Shown in pieces: positions 57,215-64,000 of a stretch of 64,000 bases of DNA. This DNA is from Bacillus niameyensis (GTDB lineage Bacteria > Bacillota > Bacilli > Bacillales > Bacillaceae_C), in assembly GCF_001375535.1 (NCBI RefSeq), contig NZ_LN831197.1:2410805-2474804 (forward strand), read 5' to 3'. The notes beneath the pieces are model-generated. The model worked only from the letters and a program-made list of their open reading frames with translations, was not told the origin of the DNA and did no database searches. Position numbers and translations under genes: made by a program. Numbering within the stretch: position 1 is the stretch's first letter; every line of letters starts with the position of its first letter.

Positions 57215-57832
57215 CATGAAACGGTCACTGTTTGTGCGGAACAACGCCCAAAATGGAATGTTCTTAGGACAAACGGTAACGATTGGCTACGAATCGTTAC
57301 TGTCATGCGACGCTTTCAAGCCTAACGGGCACGATTCACTTCGAATCGTTACCGTCATACGATGCTCCCAAGCTAAACGGGCACGATTCACTTCGAATCG
57401 TTACCGTCATACGATGCTCCCAAGCTAAACGGGCACGATTCACTTCGAATCGTTACCATCATGCGACGCTTTCAAGGCTAATGGGCACGATTCACTTCGA
57501 ATCGTTACCATCATGCGACGCTTTCAAGGCTAACGGGCACGATTCACTTCGAATCGTTACCGCCATGCGACGCTTTCAAGGCTAACGGGCACGATTCACT
57601 TCGAATCGTTACCGTCATACGATGCTCCCAAGCTAAACGGGCACGATTCACTTCGAATCGTTACCGCCATGAGGTGCTTTCAAGGCTAATGGGCACGTAT
57701 CGCTTCGAATCGTTACCATCATACAAGACTTTCAAATCTAGCGGGCACAATTCGCTCTGAATCGTTACCGCCATGAGGTGCTTTCAAGTCAAACGGTCAC
57801 TGTTCGCTTTAGAACAATGACCGTTTTAAAAT
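57215..57832. repeat. Tandem array of 52-bp hairpin units (11 in phase plus terminal unit)
   Basis: 3' arms of type GAATCGTTACCG begin at 57239, 57291, 57343, 57395, 57447, 57499, 57551, 57603, 57655, 57707 and 57759, each exactly 52 apart, and a last unit at 57812. Each unit reads ACGGGCACGATTC, loop ACTTC, GAATCGTTACCGT, then a 21-base spacer (CATGCGACGCTTTCAAGGCTA or CATACGATGCTCCCAAGCTAA type). The last unit is a terminator for the minus-strand gene (AAACGGTCA...TGACCGTTTT). Between convergent genes. Confidence 0.95.
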
Positions 57833-57834
57833 TT
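57790..57834 (-). terminator. Terminator after the DsbA-family gene, last unit of the array
   Basis: On the minus strand AAAACGGTCATTGTTC pairs with GAACAGTGACCGTTT (one mismatch). The stem closes 15-20 bases after the DsbA-family stop. Confidence 0.7.
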
Positions 57835-57849
57835 CTGTATCGCTTCTTA

Positions 57850-58575
57850 TTATTTATTATCCGGAATTACACAATTTCCATCGACACAGCTTGCATCATC
57901 GGCACCACCCGATAAATCTTGCAAAACTGGCGCATCATTCTCTTCTTGCCATACTTTCTCAAGAGCACCACTGAAAGTTTCAACAGGCTGCGCTCCCGAA
58001 ATGGCATATTTTTGATTAATGACAAAAAACGGAACACCGCGCACTCCAATTTGTTGTGCCGTATTTTCATCGTAACGGACATCATCGGCAAAAGCTGTCT
58101 CATTTTTTAACACGCTTACTACTTCCTCACGATCTAAACCAACACTTACAGCAAGTTCAGCAAGTGTATCATGGTCACTCATCTTTTTCCCATCTGTAAA
58201 ATATCCATGGAGTAACGTTTCCGTTAGGGCTTGATCTTTCCCCTTCGTTTTTGCAAAATGAGCAAGTCTATGCGCATCAAATGTATTCGTTGGAACCATC
58301 CTGTCAAAATTAAACTGCAAACCGACGCTTGCGGCTTGTTGGCCGACCCCTTCATTCATTCGCTTAGCTTCCTCAACACTCATCCCGTATTTAGTAGCCA
58401 ATGCCTCGTGAATAGTCCTATCTTGGTCTTGCGGTGAATTCGGATCAAGCTCATAACTCCGGAATACTACATCCACCTTGTCCCGTTGCGGAAATTTTTC
58501 CAAAGCCTGCTCCAAACAGCGCTTTCCTATATAACAAAAAGGACAAACGAAATCTGACCATACTTCAACTTGCAT
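57850..58575 (-). CDS. DsbA-family oxidoreductase (FrnE/YwbO-like)
   Basis: A 241-residue cytoplasmic thioredoxin-fold protein with an inserted helical domain. The active-site motif is CPFC in WSDFVCPFCYIGKRC (about residues 8-22), and the cis-Pro loop reads GVRGVPFFVIN (about 168). Two further Cys occur near the C-terminus (SCVDGNC). No signal peptide, as in FrnE and YwbO. ATG lies eight bases after AGGAG; a GTG three codons upstream lacks spacing. Follows pheA by 15 bases, so likely co-transcribed. Confidence 0.9.
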   Translation of the reverse strand: MQVEVWSDFVCPFCYIGKRCLEQALEKFPQRDKVDVVFRSYELDPNSPQDQDRTIHEALATKYGMSVEEAKRMNEGVGQQAASVGLQFNFDRMVPTNTFDAHRLAHFAKTKGKDQALTETLLHGYFTDGKKMSDHDTLAELAVSVGLDREEVVSVLKNETAFADDVRYDENTAQQIGVRGVPFFVINQKYAISGAQPVETFSGALEKVWQEENDAPVLQDLSGGADDASCVDGNCVIPDNK

Positions 58576-58590
58576 TCTTCCCACTCCTAT

Positions 58591-59415
58591 CTATAACTGT
58601 TTCGTTTTATAACTTCCTAATAGCCGGATATCATATCCATACGTTTCTAAAATGGTGATCGCTTTCTCTAAATTCGCTCTACTCGTTCCTTTCGCTGTCT
58701 CAATGAAGAATCGATAAGTCCCCATTTTTTTCTTCGTCGGACGTGATTCAATCCAAGTAAGGTTAATCCCCAATGAGGAAAAAACGTTTAAAATAATCGC
58801 TAGTAATCCGGGACGATCTTCTGTTGGTGTAATCAACAACATCGATTTATCACCATCATGAAATTCCTGATTTGGCTTTTTTGTTACGATTACAAAGCGG
58901 GTCGAATTACAATCATTGTCATGTATATCCCCTGCACAAATATCAAGGCCGAATGTCTTTGCTGCCCATTCTGATGCTACTGCACCTGCATCAAGTCTTC
59001 CGGAATTCCGCAAAGCTTCAGCCGCCCCTGCAGTACTGCTATGTTGTTTCGTCACAGCCCCTAATTTCTTCGTAAAAATCCGGCACTGGGCAAGAGCGGG
59101 TGGAATCGACCATACTTCCTGAATCTCTTCTAACTTTGCCCCGTGATTCGTCAATAAGTGAAGCTTAACAGGAAGGACGACCTCCCCATCAATCCATAAC
59201 TGATGTTGAAGCAAGCCATCTGTAGTCATCGTAATGGTACCTTCGATCGCATTCTCAATAGGCACAATTCCTTTATCTACCTTTCCTTCATCAACTGCTT
59301 CAAGTACATCAAAAATCGTACTAAACATAATCGGTTCAATATTATCTTCATTAAAATAACGAATAGCTGCTTCTTCTGAAAAAGTCCCTTTAGGCCCTAA
59401 ATATGCTACGTTCAA
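58591..59415 (-). CDS. pheA: Prephenate dehydratase
   Basis: A 274-residue enzyme converting prephenate to phenylpyruvate. The catalytic domain (about 1-180) starts AYLGPKGTFSEEAA and includes STAGAAEAL and CNSTRFVIV (with the conserved Thr-Arg-Phe). The C-terminal ACT domain has the Phe-binding ESRP motif (WIESRPTKKKMGTY). Start is TTG, nine bases after AAGGGG. Upstream is a dispersed repeat region rather than a recognised leader. Confidence 0.95.
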   Translation of the reverse strand: MNVAYLGPKGTFSEEAAIRYFNEDNIEPIMFSTIFDVLEAVDEGKVDKGIVPIENAIEGTITMTTDGLLQHQLWIDGEVVLPVKLHLLTNHGAKLEEIQEVWSIPPALAQCRIFTKKLGAVTKQHSSTAGAAEALRNSGRLDAGAVASEWAAKTFGLDICAGDIHDNDCNSTRFVIVTKKPNQEFHDGDKSMLLITPTEDRPGLLAIILNVFSSLGINLTWIESRPTKKKMGTYRFFIETAKGTSRANLEKAITILETYGYDIRLLGSYKTKQL

Positions 59416-59445
59416 ATGTATATACCCCTTTTTTAAATGTTCAGA

Positions 59446-59510
59446 TATTTAAAAAGAAACCTGGTAGCACCCGAATTAATTTCGACAAAATTCGGGGCGT
59501 GCCAGGCACT
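59446..59510 (-). terminator. Dispersed hairpin element, likely terminator of ppaC
   Basis: On the minus strand GCCTGGCACGCCCCGAATT pairs with AATTCGGGTGCTACCAGG around TTGTCGAAATT, followed by TTTCTTTTT. The same arm-loop sequence recurs, without the second arm, at 20014-20048. A hairpin of this kind is repeated in many Bacillus genomes as far as I know. Confidence 0.65.
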
Positions 59511-59511
59511 A

Positions 59512-59738
59512 AGAAAAGCGGAAGGCGGCGCTTAGCGACGTACGAACTTTAGAAAAGGATGAACGGCTAAAAACGCGCCGTCCTGGCGCAACGCCCTTCT
59601 GACCAACGTCCTGTTGGCCTGAGATAAAGGAAACACGGCGAAGCATAAGCCGATGTTGACTTATCGTAGGAAGAAGCTGAAAGTTCGCTAGTCGCTGCCG
59701 CCTGAAGCTAGACAGAGAAAAGCGCTAGAGCTAGACAC
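59512..59738. repeat. Dispersed Bacillus-type intergenic repeat
   Basis: About 225 bp, GC-richer than its surroundings, non-coding, with stems GCGCC/GGCGC (59575, 59585) and CCAAC/GTTGG (59603, 59613). It ends TGTCTAGCTCTAGCGC (minus strand) directly at the ppaC stop codon. Segments such as GGCGCAACGCCCTTCTGACC are familiar to me from other Bacillus intergenic regions. A fragment recurs at 24986. Confidence 0.6.
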
Positions 59739-60665
59739 CTAGTTGAGTGCTTCTGTTAGTGGTGGAACGATTTGTTTTTTACGGGAGACGACTCCTTTTA
59801 AAACTGCTTTATTCGCGTCCAGTTTAACGTTGAATGCTTGTTCAACAGCTGCAGCAGCTTGTCCCACAGCAATCGCAGTAGAATCGTTTGTTAGAATATC
59901 CGTTACTACGAATAGGAATAGATCTAACCCTTTTTCTTCAATGACTCTATTTAGCACAGTTTCAATTTCCGATTTGCGTGCTAATACATCTTCTACACCA
60001 ACTGCATTCACTTGAGCAATTTCTACTTTTGCATTGCCCATCGTAAATTCTTTGGCGTCTATGGAAATTAGCTCTTCTACCGTTTTGTCGCTAATATCTG
60101 CTCCAGCTTTTAGCATATCTAGTCCATAGCTGTCTGCGTCGACACCAGCAATTTCAGCCAATTCTTTAGCAGCAGCAATATCTTCATCTGTACATGTAGG
60201 TGATTTAAACAAGAGCGAGTCTGAAATAATTGCAGATAGCATGAGCCCAGCCATTTTCGAATCAATTTCTAGACCTTTTTCTTTATAAATTTTATTTAAA
60301 ATGGTTGCCGTACAACCAACAGGCTCAGCACGGAAATATAGTGGATCACTTGTCTCAAAGTTAGCAATTCGGTGATGATCGATCACTTCAACAACTTTTA
60401 CTTGATCAATATCGTTCGCACTTTGTTGACGTTCATTATGGTCAACCAAAATAACTTCTTTTGCCTCAGCAGAAACTGACTCTACCAAGCGGGGAGCTTT
60501 TACTTGAAAGTGTTCCAAAGCAAATTGGGTTTCACCATTCACTTCGCCTAAACGAATTGGCTCAACTTCTATCCCTAATTTTGATTTAATATCCGCATAA
60601 ACAATCGCAGAACAAATCGTATCAGTATCTGGGTTTTTATGTCCAAAAATCAAAATCTTTTCCAT
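59739..60665 (-). CDS. ppaC: Manganese-dependent inorganic pyrophosphatase
   Basis: A 308-residue family II pyrophosphatase (DHH superfamily). Metal-binding motifs are [14 protein letters not shown] (about 6-19), VDHNERQQS (about 74) and EVIDHHRI (DHH, about 96), and the C-terminal DHHA2 domain ends with [12 protein letters not shown] containing the substrate-binding SRKKQ. It hydrolyses pyrophosphate from biosynthetic reactions. No CBS domains. AAGGAG precedes the ATG. Confidence 0.96.
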   Translation of the reverse strand: MEKILIFGHKNPDTDTICSAIVYADIKSKLGIEVEPIRLGEVNGETQFALEHFQVKAPRLVESVSAEAKEVILVDHNERQQSANDIDQVKVVEVIDHHRIANFETSDPLYFRAEPVGCTATILNKIYKEKGLEIDSKMAGLMLSAIISDSLLFKSPTCTDEDIAAAKELAEIAGVDADSYGLDMLKAGADISDKTVEELISIDAKEFTMGNAKVEIAQVNAVGVEDVLARKSEIETVLNRVIEEKGLDLFLFVVTDILTNDSTAIAVGQAAAAVEQAFNVKLDANKAVLKGVVSRKKQIVPPLTEALN

Positions 60666-60795
60666 TTTAATTCTCCTTGCTTTATGTAATGTTTTTTTTA
60701 TTTTAACATAAGAGGGAGCATTTGTAAGAATCTTTACTATTTCCCTTAGTATTTGAACTTTTCATGTTAAAATAATGTTGATCAGGAGGTGCGTT

Positions 60796-62793
60796 ATGAA
60801 AAAGTATGGACTTATCTCAATCTTTATCATACTTTTAATATCTTTAGTAGGTTGTAGTGATAAAGTACAAAAACCAGAGGATCAATTTGCGGAATATGTA
60901 AAGTTGTGGAATGATCAAAAGTTTGACAAGATGTATGAATTTTTATCATCTGAAACAAAAGAAACGGTATCAAAAGAAGACTTCGTCGAACGTTACACAA
61001 AAATTTACAAGGATCTAGAAATTGAACCTTCTGTTCAGTTTAAAAAACCAGAAGAAGAAACAGATAAAAAGGCAGAACAAGCAAACTTTCCATTTCACGT
61101 CAAAATGAAAAGTTTAGCTGGCGATATCACCTTTGACCACCAAGCAGAGTGGGTTAAGGAAGAAAAGGATGATACAACAGCATGGCTTATGAACTGGGAT
61201 ACAGCCTTTATTTTCCCAGACTTAGAAGAAGGAGATAAAATCTCTGTTCCAACAACTGCCCCTGTTCGGGGATCGATTGTGGATCGGAATGGTATTGCTC
61301 TTGCAGAAAATGGTGTTGCAAGACAAATAGGGATTAAGCCAAAAGATATGGAGGGACAGGATAAGCAAGTCATTCAACAGGTTGCTGATTTATTGGGAAT
61401 GAGTACCGAACAAATTGAAAAGCTGTTAGGGCAAGATTGGGTAAAACCGGAACATTTTGTCCCAATTAAAACAATTCCTGAGAACGCAATGTCCCTGAGA
61501 GAAAAATTAGGGAAACTTCCTGGCGTTCAAGGAAAAAATGTGAATGCACGAGTCTATCCATTAGGTGAGAGAGCTGCACACCTTACTGGAAATATTGCAC
61601 CGATCACAGCTGAAGATCTTGAAAAATACCCAGATAAAGGCTACTCCAATACAGACATGATTGGAAGACGAGGGTTAGAGTTAGTTCTAGAAGATCGACT
61701 TCGAGGCGAACCTGGTATAAAAATTACGATAAATAAGGCAGATGGAAGCGAAGTCGTGCTTGCTGAAAAGGAAGTCAAAGATGGAGAAGACGTCCAATTA
61801 ACAATTGATAGCGCCCTACAAGTAACGATTTTTGATGAGCTAAAAGGAAAACCAGGTACAGCCGCTGCGATCGATCCTGTTACAGGTGAAACAATTGCGC
61901 TTGTAAGTAGCCCAGCTTACGACCCGAATGTATTGGCGTTAGGTGCAACTAATGATGAGTGGGCTGCTCTGCAGGATCATCCTGACAATCCAATGTTGAA
62001 CCGTTTTAACACGACATTCGCACCAGGTTCCGTATTAAAACCGATCACAGCAGCCGTTGAGTTAAAAGCTGGAGCCATTACTTGGGACAAGGCTTTAACG
62101 ATAGATGGATTAGGTTGGAAAAAGGATGAATCATGGGGAAACTATGAAGTAAAAAGAGTTAGCGACCATGGCGTTCCGGTCGATCTAGAAAAGGCGCTCA
62201 TTTATTCAGACAATATTTACTTTGCCCAGACCTCACTGGAACTTGGTAAAGACAAGTTTGAAGCTGGCTTGAAGGAATTTGGCTTTGAAGAAGAAATGGC
62301 CTATCTTTATCCAATGCACACATCCAGTTTTGGAAAGATTGATTCTGAAATTGCTTTAGCTGACTCAAGCTATGGACAAGGGCAAGTGCAAATGACAGTA
62401 TTACATCTGGCAAGTGCCTATACGCCATTCATCAATCAAGGGAATATGATAAAACCGATCTTAGAAATAAACGAAGAGCAAAAACAAATTTGGAAAGAAA
62501 AACTTCTTTCCGAAGAAGATCTCAATAAAATGGCTGCATCCCTTCGAAAAGTAGTAACCGATCCGCATGGTACAGCTCGTGGCGCTAAAATGGAAGGCTA
62601 TCCGCTTGCAGGAAAAACTGGTACAGCCGAATACGGGAAAGCAGAGCAAGGTAAAAAAGGTAAAGAAAACGGCTGGTTTGTCGCCTATAACCCAGAAAAT
62701 CCGGAACTGCTTATTGCTTTAATGCTGGAGGGTGATAGTTCGGGAGCAGCTGTTAATACTGTGAAAGATATCTTTATTCAAGTTCGTAAGTAA
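60796..62793 (+). CDS. pbpC: Class B penicillin-binding protein (PBP3/PbpC-like)
   Basis: A 665-residue lipoprotein transpeptidase. Signal with lipobox LVGC (about 19-22), an NTF2-like MecA_N domain (about 28-150), dimerisation domain beginning VRGSIVDRNGIALAENG, and a transpeptidase domain with active-site SVLK (in FAPGSVLKPITA), SDN (in IYSDNIYFAQ) and KTGT (in AGKTGTAEYG). Domain layout and length match B. subtilis PBP3 (668) and are shared with MecA-type low-affinity PBPs. AGGAGGTG seven bases before the ATG fixes the start; an earlier ATG lacks a site. Confidence 0.92.
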   Translation: MKKYGLISIFIILLISLVGCSDKVQKPEDQFAEYVKLWNDQKFDKMYEFLSSETKETVSKEDFVERYTKIYKDLEIEPSVQFKKPEEETDKKAEQANFPFHVKMKSLAGDITFDHQAEWVKEEKDDTTAWLMNWDTAFIFPDLEEGDKISVPTTAPVRGSIVDRNGIALAENGVARQIGIKPKDMEGQDKQVIQQVADLLGMSTEQIEKLLGQDWVKPEHFVPIKTIPENAMSLREKLGKLPGVQGKNVNARVYPLGERAAHLTGNIAPITAEDLEKYPDKGYSNTDMIGRRGLELVLEDRLRGEPGIKITINKADGSEVVLAEKEVKDGEDVQLTIDSALQVTIFDELKGKPGTAAAIDPVTGETIALVSSPAYDPNVLALGATNDEWAALQDHPDNPMLNRFNTTFAPGSVLKPITAAVELKAGAITWDKALTIDGLGWKKDESWGNYEVKRVSDHGVPVDLEKALIYSDNIYFAQTSLELGKDKFEAGLKEFGFEEEMAYLYPMHTSSFGKIDSEIALADSSYGQGQVQMTVLHLASAYTPFINQGNMIKPILEINEEQKQIWKEKLLSEEDLNKMAASLRKVVTDPHGTARGAKMEGYPLAGKTGTAEYGKAEQGKKGKENGWFVAYNPENPELLIALMLEGDSSGAAVNTVKDIFIQVRK

Positions 62794-62794
62794 G

Positions 62795-62846
62795 AATGAG
62801 GCAGCAATTAGTCAAGTAAAACTAACTAATGGCTGCCTCATTTTAT
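62795..62846. terminator. Terminator between convergent pbpC and glycerophosphodiesterase genes
   Basis: AATGAGGCAGC-A-ATTAGT pairs with ACTAAT-G-GCTGCCTCATT, followed by TTT. Long and nearly symmetric. Confidence 0.88.
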
Positions 62847-62858
62847 CCAAATCTTTAC

Positions 62859-63578
62859 TTATAAAACCTTTGTTACCTCTTGCTCGATCATTTTTTTAAA
62901 CTCTTCCAATTGATTAGTCGTGCTAAGAACAGAGGGGTAATGTTTGACAATATCAAACTGCCATTGTTTATCAACCGGCCAAGCAACCAATTGTATTCCA
63001 GCTTCTTCACAAGCTCTTACATAATAATCAGTTAGAAATTCAACTTTCACTGATAAATACTTTGCCTCAATTTCTTTCATAAACGGAAATACAGCAGGAG
63101 AAGCTCCGGATTGAATAATCCCTAGCTCTATATCTTTCGATAGCTCTCGCATCCTTACGATTGAATAATGATCAAACGAATTCACATAGACTTGATCTTT
63201 CATTCCTGTTTCTTCGATCACTTCTAGCGACTTTTCCTCCAAACCTGGATACATATTCCCATGCTGTTTCAACTCTACAGCCACTTTCATCTTCCCATTT
63301 GCGAATTGGAGAGCTTCCTCCAGTGTTGGGATCCTTTCTGTGCCACCGACTTTTAATTGCCTTAATTGTTCAAAAGTAAAATCATTGATGAATCCTTTCG
63401 CATCTGTCATCCGATTTACTGTAATATCGTGCATCAAAATCGGAACCCCATCCTTTGACAACTGTACGTCCAATTCCAAATATTCGTAGCCAAGATCATA
63501 AGCAGCTTGATAGGCAGCTAGTGTATTCTCAGGATATTTGACTGGATAACCACGATGGGCCTGTGCTCTAATCGTCAT
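62859..63578 (-). CDS. Glycerophosphodiester phosphodiesterase (YhdW-like)
   Basis: A 239-residue cytoplasmic GDPD enzyme releasing glycerol 3-phosphate from glycerophosphodiesters. The catalytic His-Arg is in AHRGYPVKYPENTLAAY (about 6-22), ELDVQLSKDGVPILMHD supplies metal ligands and the second His, and VAVELKQ a later Glu. No signal peptide, unlike secreted GlpQ. ATG chosen with GTGGGG six bases upstream; a GTG four codons earlier has no site. Confidence 0.92.
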   Translation of the reverse strand: MTIRAQAHRGYPVKYPENTLAAYQAAYDLGYEYLELDVQLSKDGVPILMHDITVNRMTDAKGFINDFTFEQLRQLKVGGTERIPTLEEALQFANGKMKVAVELKQHGNMYPGLEEKSLEVIEETGMKDQVYVNSFDHYSIVRMRELSKDIELGIIQSGASPAVFPFMKEIEAKYLSVKVEFLTDYYVRACEEAGIQLVAWPVDKQWQFDIVKHYPSVLSTTNQLEEFKKMIEQEVTKVL

Positions 63579-63756
63579 CTTTTTCCCCACTTTGTATTAT
63601 AATTTTTAAAATTAATCGTATTAATCTTAACAACCCTATAATAGATTGTCTATTCGGAAAACTATTTGTTTTCAGTCCCGTTGTGGCTCTTTCTTCGTTT
63701 TATATTATATATACAGCATTTTTCTTTCCATTAGTCAGCGTTACTTTGATTTTCGC

Positions 63757-63796
63757 AAAAAAGGGGACTTAGTTCTAATTGTAGAAACCAAGTCCA
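63757..63796 (-). terminator. Terminator of the gene at the right edge
   Basis: On the minus strand GGACTT-G-GTTTCT pairs with AGAAC-T-AAGTCC, followed by CCTTTTTT. The rest of 63591-63882 shows no supported gene. Confidence 0.7.
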
Positions 63797-63882
63797 GTAA
63801 TGTTTATTTTTCCTTAACCAACTATCCAGCCTTTATTTCCTTTACGATATCTCTCTAAATTGATTTCATATAAAGCATTTAC

Positions 63883-64000
63883 TTATCTACTTGTTTCAGC
63901 TAAAAAGATTTTTACAAACTCATCATCATGAAGTTCTGGATACATCCGATACACTCGGTCAATTTCGTCACTCTGTCCTGGAGAAAGTACTTCATGGTCT
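63883..64000 (-). CDS. 3' end of a hypothetical protein (runs off right edge)
   Basis: On the minus strand an open frame enters from the right edge and encodes HEVLSPGQSDEIDRVYRMYP followed by ELHDDEFVKIFLAETSR and a TAA stop. The composition is protein-like, and a terminator follows. It is too short to identify. Confidence 0.65.
   Translation of the reverse strand, partial: DHEVLSPGQSDEIDRVYRMYPELHDDEFVKIFLAETSR

Noticed and set aside
57216-57585. Open frames across the 52-bp array
   Set aside because: The translation simply repeats the DNA units; no ribosome site; convergent terminators enclose the region.
63646-63858. 70-codon plus-strand frame near the right edge
   Set aside because: Overlaps the minus-strand terminator, has no ribosome site and shows no protein-like features.

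Overview
The window is chromosomal DNA from a spore-forming member of the Bacillaceae (low-GC Firmicutes). The reasons are strong AGGAGG-type ribosome binding sites, frequent TTG/GTG starts, T-box leaders, a CodY-like box, a cwlJ germination gene with a SigE-like promoter, and many close counterparts of Bacillus subtilis genes (bmrCD, natAB/natRK, ppaC, pbpC, YeiH, YxjG/H, DesKR-like). The species cannot be named from sequence alone. The only clear mobile DNA is a transposase fragment at the left edge.

Layout. 0-1.5 kb: transposase 3' end, a long imperfect palindrome, and a formate/nitrite channel gene with an FNR-type site. 1.5-9.3 kb: TldD/TldE protease pair, a small membrane protein, an OmpR-type two-component system and an MMPL exporter. 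9.4-11.6 kb: GntR-ABC-permease operon with its own palindromic operator. 11.6-16.6 kb: ECF-like sigma / DUF4179 / DUF4825 lipoprotein operon, cwlJ, EcsC-family protein and a thermonuclease. 16.9-28 kb: the branched-chain amino-acid cluster, all on the minus strand: ilvE-ilvD from a strong SigA promoter with a CodY-like box, then a T-box (probable Ile specifier AUC) followed by ilvB-ilvH-ilvC-leuA-leuB-leuC-leuD. 28.3-33.3 kb: a coiled-coil protein and a polyamine operon (XRE-cupin regulator, potA, potB, potC, potD). 33.4-35.5 kb: divergent LysR/YeiH pair. 35.9-40 kb: heterodimeric multidrug exporter bmrC/bmrD preceded by a short leader peptide and an attenuator. 40.1-43.9 kb: POT peptide transporter, then trpE behind two tandem Trp T-boxes. 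43.9-48.9 kb: natAB export operon, divergent natR-natK two-component genes, and a split ThrE-type exporter. 48.9-57.1 kb: NERD-domain protein, small membrane protein, corA, DesKR-like two-component system with a DUF418 protein, and LysR plus a MetE-C-like methyltransferase. 57.8-64 kb: DsbA-family protein, pheA, ppaC, pbpC, a glycerophosphodiesterase, and a CDS running off the right edge.

The most unusual signal is in the intergenic DNA. Several phase-locked tandem arrays occur: 52-bp units at 35.5-35.8 kb and at 57.2-57.8 kb, a two-unit relative of the latter at 15.55 kb, 20-bp units at 49.9-50.6 kb, and 21-bp units at 9.4 kb with a single copy at 4.97 kb. In three of them the array runs directly out of, or into, an intrinsic terminator and appears to be built from it. 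In both 52-bp arrays each unit is a stem-loop. The two arrays share architecture and period but not sequence. The periods 52, 21 and 20 are all close to whole numbers of DNA helical turns. I regard this as the best candidate for something undescribed. Other points worth a look are the tandem Trp T-boxes on a lone trpE, the compact bmr leader, and a half-hairpin dispersed repeat lying between leuA and leuB.
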